DNA of 64,000 nt from Odiellus spinosus (Eukaryota > Arthropoda > Arachnida > Opiliones > Phalangiidae). Both the position numbers and the translations under genes were made by a program. How positions within the stretch are numbered: position 1 is the first letter of the stretch; every line of letters starts with the position of its first letter. Location: NCBI GenBank assembly GCA_963920705.1, contig CAWUCO010000289.1:434001-498000 (forward strand), given 5' to 3'. Below the pieces are notes generated by a model that saw nothing but the letters and a program-made list of their open reading frames with translations, was not told the DNA's origin and made no database searches. Shown here one piece after another: positions 59,560-64,000 of this stretch.

Positions 59560-60119
59560 TCTGTGTGTGACGACGGAAGAAGACGTCATCAACCACGGCG
59601 CTTAATTCTCCAATAAAATTAGAATATACAGTTATTAGCTTCTACTTTGCTGTAAACGTATATCCACTATAGCTCATTGAAGAGCAGCAACCGTTACTCG
59701 CTTCTTAGTTTATAATGATAAACGAACGCCTTATATAGTATCTTTTGGATTCGCGTCTATTTTAGCCTTCTGAGGTTATAGCTTTTACTGAATTGAAGCG
59801 CAATATTCCATTAAATTAAAATTAAAACTGATTAAATGATTTAACTTAATCTAAAAACCAATGTTGCTGAAACTTAAATTTAATATAAAAGATATTTTCG
59901 AAGATATTCAATATTTTCTTATAGGTTGATTAGATAAAGGCGTGTTTTCACGGGTGTCCAAGATAAAATGAATTAATAAATTTTAGATATTAAGATGAGT
60001 TTTCACGGGTGTCCAAGATAAAATGAATTAATAAATTTTAGATATTAAGATGAGTTTTCACGAGTATCCAAGTTAAAAATTAATAAAGATTAGATATAAA
60101 GGCGTGTTCACAGGGTATC

Positions 60120-61170
60120 CAAGATAAAATGACTTAATATAGAATAGATGTAAAGGCTCGTTCGCACGAGTAACCAAGTTAAAATGACAAAGATAATATA
60201 CAAATGCCCGTTCGCACGGGTATCTAAATTAAAAATGAATAAATATAAGATATAAAGCCGCGTTCACACGGGCATCCAAGATAAATTAATAAAGATTAGA
60301 TATAAATCCGCGTTCAGACTGGTATCAAAGAAAAATTAAGATTAGATATAAAGCCGCGTACACACGGGTATAAAAGATAAATTAATAACGATTAGATATA
60401 AAGTCGCTTTCACACGGGTATCCAAGATAAATAAAAAGGACTAGAAATAAACGCGTTCACACGGGTATCCAAGACAAAATGACTTAATATAGAATAGATG
60501 TAAAGGCTCGTTCGCACGAGTAACCAAGTTAAAATGACAAAGATAATATACAAATGCCCGTTCGCACGGGTATCTAAATTAAAAATGAATAAATATAAGA
60601 TATAAAGCCGCGTTCACACGGGCATCCAAGATAAATTAATAAAGATTAGATATAAATCCGCGTTCAGACTGGTATCAAAGAAAAATTAAGATTAGATATA
60701 AAGCCGCGTACACACGGGTATAAAAGATAAATTAATAACGATTAGATATAAAGTCGCTTTCACACGGGTATCCAAGATAAATAAAAAGGACTAGATATAA
60801 ACGCGTTCACACGGGTATCCAAGACAAAATGACTTAATATAGAATAGATGTAAAGGCTCGTTCGCACGAGTAACCAAGTTAAAATGACAAAGATAATATA
60901 CAAATGCCCGTTCGCACGGGTATCTAAATTAAAAATGAATAAATATAAGATATAAAGCCGCGTTCACACGGGCATCCAAGATAAATTAATAAAGATTAGA
61001 TATAAATCCGCGTTCAGACTGGTATCAAAGAAAAATTAAGATTAGATATAAAGCCGCTTACACACGGGTATAAAAGATAAATTAATAACGATTAGATATA
61101 AAGTCGCTTTCACACGGGTATCCAAGATAAATAAAAAGGACTAGATATAAACGCGTTCACACGGGTATCC
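60120..61170 (+). repeat. 350-bp higher-order repeat, three nearly identical copies
   Basis: GACTTAATATAGAATAGATG recurs at 60131, 60481 and 60831: period exactly 350. Each unit holds about seven diverged 50-bp monomers of the form CGTTCACACGGGTATCCAAG plus AT-rich spacer. Copies differ by only a few bases. Confidence 0.93.
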
Positions 61171-61218
61171 AAGATAAATTAATAAAGATTAGATATGAAT
61201 ACGCGTTCACAGGTAGCC

Positions 61219-62997
61219 AAGTTGAAAAACATGATTTGAAAAACATGATTTGAAAAACATGATTTGAAAAACATGATTTGAAAAACATGATTTGAAAAAC
61301 ATGATTTGAAAAACATGATTTGAAAAACATGATTTGAAAAACATGATTTGAAAAACATGATTTGAAAAACATGATTTGAAAAACATGATTTGAAAAACAT
61401 GATTTGAAAAACATGATTTGAAAAACATGATTTGAAAAACATGATTTGAAAAACATGATTTGAAAAACATGATTTGAAAAACATGATTTGAAAAACATGA
61501 TTTGAAAAACATGATTTGAAAAACATGATTTGAAAAACATGATTTGAAAAACATGATTTGAAAAACTTGATTTGAAAAACATGATTTGAAAAACATGATT
61601 TGAAAAACTTGATTTGAAAAACTTGATTTGAAAAACTTGATTTGAAAAACTTGATTTGAAAAACTTGATTTGAAAAACTTGATTTGAAAAACTTGATTTG
61701 AAAAACATGATTTGAAAAACATGATTTGAAAAACATGATTTGAAAAACATGATTTGAAAAACATGATTTGAAAAACATGATTTGAAAAACATGATTTGAA
61801 AAACATGATTTGAAAAACATGATTTGAAAAACATGATTTGAAAAACATGATTTGCAAAACATGATTTGCAAAACATGATTTGCAAAACATGATTTGCAAA
61901 ACATGATTTGCAAAACATGATTTGCAAAACATGATTTGCAAAACATGATTTGCAAAACATGATTTGCAAAACATGATTTGCAAAACATGATTTGCAAAAC
62001 ATGATTTGAAAAACATGATTTGAAAAACATGATTTGAAAAACATGATTTGAAAAACATGATTTGAAAAACATGATTTGAAAAACATGATTTGAAAAACTT
62101 GATTTGAAAAACTTGATTTGAAAAACTTGATTTGAAAAACTTGATTTGAAAAACTTGATTTGAAAAACTTGATTTGAAAAACTTGATTTGAAAAACTTGA
62201 TTTGAAAAACTTGATTTGAAAAACTTGATTTGAAAAACTTGATTTGAAAAACTTGATTTGAAAAACTTGATTTGAAAAACTTGATTTGAAAAACTTGATT
62301 TGAAAAACTTGATTTGAAAAACTTGATTTGAAAAACTTGATTTGAAAAACTTGATTTGAAAAACTTGTTTTGAAAAACTTGATTTGAAAAACTTGATTTG
62401 AAAAACTTGATTTGAAAAACTTGATTTGAAAAACTTGATTTGAAAAACTTGATTTGAAAAACTTGATTTGAAAAACTTGATTTGAAAAACTTGATTTGAA
62501 AAACTTGATTTGAAAAACTTGATTTGAAAAACTTGATTTGAAAAACTTGATTTGAAAAACTTGATTTGAAAAACTTGATTTGAAAAACTTGATTTGAAAA
62601 ACTTGATTTGAAAAACTTGATTTGAAAAACATGATTTGAAAAACATGATTTGAAAAACATGATTTGAAAAACATGATTTGAAAAACATGATTTGAAAAAC
62701 ATGATTTGAAAAACATGATTTGAAAAACATGATTTGAAAAACATGATTTGAAAAACATGATTTGAAAAACATGATTTGAAAAACATGATTTGAAAAACAT
62801 GATTTGAAAAACATGATTTGAAAAACATGATTTGCAAAACATGATTTGCAAAACATGATTTGCAAAACATGATTTGCAAAACATGATTTGCAAAACATGA
62901 TTTGCAAAACATGATTTGCAAAACATGATTTGCAAAACATGATTTGCAAAACATGATTTGCAAAACATGATTTGAAAAACATGATTTGAAAAACTTT
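61219..62997. repeat. 14-bp satellite, about 127 copies in sequence-variant blocks
   Basis: Unit gaaaaacatgattt with two variants: acttg (T) and gcaaaacatg (C). Blocks run approximately: standard 61219-61600, T 61605-61700, standard to 61850, C 61853-62005, standard to 62095, T 62095-62625, standard to 62830, C to 62975, standard to the end. All three minus-strand frames are open for about 600 codons simply because the unit has no stop; this is not a gene. Confidence 0.95.
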
Positions 62998-63150
62998 ACG
63001 CAACTTCGTGTTTAAAGGAATCTCGAAACGCCATTCAAATTGTTCGAAGAGGTTTATGCATGCATAACAAGCCCCTGCTAAAGCATAATTCTTTTCAGCC
63101 TCTTTTACAATGTCATGGGTCTAGCTATTCCTATGGGCTTGACCATCTTG

Positions 63151-63325
63151 TTAAACTATAGTTTCCAATCTTCCATTCTCTATGCCTAATCTCTCGGGTT
63201 AGTGTGTTTTTCCGTCCTTATTTATTTATCAATTTTCTTAATTGATTAATAATCCAAAGGACGGAAAAACACACTAACCTGAGTTATTAGCCCTAAAGAA
63301 TGGAAGATTGGAAACTATAGTTTAA
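63151..63325. mobile_element. 175-bp foldback MITE bounded by TTAA
   Basis: TTAAACTATAGTTTCCAATC and its inverse form the ends, with inner arms GTGTGTTTTTCCGTCC and inverse, so almost the whole element is one hairpin with a small loop. TTAA at both edges may be the target duplication. Confidence 0.85.
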
Positions 63326-63772
63326 AAATAAGAGGACATTTAACTATATAAATAATAATTTTCTCTCACAGAGTAGAGTCACTGTCTCATACAATATTGT
63401 TTTATTATTGGTCTTATATTTACCATTATACTTTTGTCTATACTTTGTTGGATCAAAATGTTTAAATCGTTAAGAATCTAATATAATTTTTTTTTAAATC
63501 AAATAAATTAAAAACAATGCTGGACTGCATTCACAATAGCAAAATATAAATGTATAGAACGATTTTTAAGTTTCGCGGTTTTTCCCGAATTTTCGCGGGT
63601 TTTTAACTGCTCTTTCGCTGTAAATTGATTTTCGTGGTTGGCAACCCTGATACTGATGAAAATGAAATAAGTTGTTCAATTTCATGTGATTCTGATAGCA
63701 ATTAATTTTCTATGTAATTCTGTCAGTGGTAATGCCCATTTCTTACTCTGTTTCTGTAACGTTTGTTTTCAT

Positions 63773-63778
63773 AATAAA
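63773..63778 (+). promoter_or_regulatory. Polyadenylation signal of the BEN gene
   Basis: AATAAA 68 bases after the original BEN stop codon, now 8.7 kb away from the rest of the gene because of the hAT. Confidence 0.5.
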
Positions 63779-63829
63779 ATATCAAAATACATTTATTTTT
63801 TCAATTATTTAATTTACTTTCTGTCGATT

Positions 63830-64000
63830 TTTAAGCATGCAGTGGTTGAGCTACTTTCTGACGTTTTTTATGTAAGCAATGGTTGAGCTTATTTGACGTT
63901 TCTTATGTAAGCAATGGTTGAGCTTATTTGACTTATTTTAATTAATCAATGGTTGAGCTATTTCTTTCGATTTCTAAGCATCCAGTGGTTGAGCTACTTC
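63830..64000 (+). repeat. About 36-bp tandem array running off the window
   Basis: CAATGGTTGAGCTTATTTGAC-type units (GTGGTTGAGCTAC variants) recur at about 36-40 base spacing, at least five times to the window end. Confidence 0.8.

Larger units (their letters stand above)
59290..63155 (+). mobile_element. Family A-related copy A3, swollen with tandem repeats
   Basis: 59730-59990 matches 55720-56110 (TATATAGTATCTTTTnGGA, GAAnCGCAATATT, ACTTAATCTAA). Its 5' part has two hairpins of the family A type (59446-59480 and 59524-59559) and a GCGTTC-rich run (59345-59398). Possible inverted ends: TTTTTAGCTAGACCC near 59305 and GGGTCTAGCTATTCC near 63118. It contains the 350-bp and 14-bp arrays. Confidence 0.55.
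54967..63649. mobile_element. hAT element, 8.68 kb composite, inserted in the BEN last exon
   Basis: Left end CAGCGTTGCCAACC, right end the inverse of CAGGGTTGCCAACC (13 of 14 match). ATACTGAT flanks both sides (54959-54966 and 63650-63657). CAGnG ends and an 8-bp duplication are diagnostic of hAT. Subterminal TTTCGCGGTTTTT motifs occur in the same orientation at both ends and again at 59033. No transposase; the interior is filled by family A copies, MITEs and satellites, so the original element was probably short. Confidence 0.92.
48631..63705 (+). pseudogene. BEN-domain gene, multi-exon, interrupted by a hAT element
   Basis: Exons by splice signals and phase: to 48876 (FALVYCIEENETS and MKITVQWNKKNYEAVV), 49394-50131 (Pro/Ser repeat PxSAPKEN), 50496-50546, 50608-50664, 50725-50844 (coiled coil, Cys pair), 51495-51543, 52565-52611, 52804-52867, 52930-53131 and 54800-54966, resuming at 63658-63705. 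The BEN domain spans the last two exons: MELIEGCGYYIKPQS, AIHPMIWDAIT, then EFVGKHFKKTNIKES. BEN domains bind DNA or chromatin proteins. A hAT insertion at 54966 separates the last 15 residues and stop (63703-63705) from the rest; translation into it ends at 55116. AATAAA lies at 63773. One-base phase breaks occur beside A-runs near 48690, 49520, 51540 and 52865, and a further shift near 49970. So it is either a pseudogene or affected by homopolymer errors. The start is not certain. Confidence 0.75.

Noticed and set aside
61157-63003. Three overlapping minus-strand frames of about 600 codons with repeated FFKSCFSNHVFQIM
   Set aside because: They are the three frames of a 14-bp satellite that has no stop codon; all are open only because of the repeat.

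Overview
The window is AT-rich eukaryotic DNA with spliced, degenerate genes, GT-AG and GC-AG introns, polyadenylation signals and dense transposon nesting. Several short tracts of the arthropod-type telomere repeat TTAGG (near 53.6 kb and 58.96 kb, and in reverse near 9.0 kb) and the transposon set (Helentron with endonuclease, Mutator/YqaJ fusion, animal-type CACTA, DDE_4/SWIM transposase, CR1/Jockey-type LINEs) point to an arthropod. I cannot name the species.

Layout. 1-8.4 kb: a Helentron with one long ORF (DUF6570-like region, HUH Rep, Pif1 helicase, start of an AP-like endonuclease), then related 133-bp and about 90-bp tandem arrays and a retrotransposon-like 3' end. 8.9-15 kb: two oppositely oriented copies of an unnamed repeat family ('family A'), one carrying a splice-consistent two-exon gene and the other its decayed homologue. 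15.15-17.1 kb: a TIR element with a 3-bp duplication. 18.2-20.3 kb: a LINE relic. 20.4-24.4 kb: a TTAA/CCCT-bounded element with a hairpin and a 73-bp array. 25.8-30.85 kb: a near-perfect palindrome (2,054-bp arms) carrying two head-to-head copies of a DDE transposase gene. 34.7-37.6 kb: a CACTA transposase pseudogene with a 22-bp satellite at its 3' end. 39.3-46.7 kb: a Mutator-like/YqaJ element with about 190-bp TIRs, itself invaded by a MITE full of a perfect 20-bp satellite and by a LINE. 48.6-63.7 kb: a multi-exon BEN-domain gene whose last coding exon is split by an 8.68-kb hAT element with an 8-bp target duplication. That hAT contains two more family A copies, a 350-bp higher-order repeat and a 1.8-kb 14-bp satellite.

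Little here looks like a working host pathway. The BEN gene is the clearest non-transposon gene, plus two small orphan exons flanking the Mutator element. The main story is layered: transposons inside transposons, key catalytic residues lost, and several tandem arrays that arose within mobile elements. All homology statements are by eye; no searches were run.
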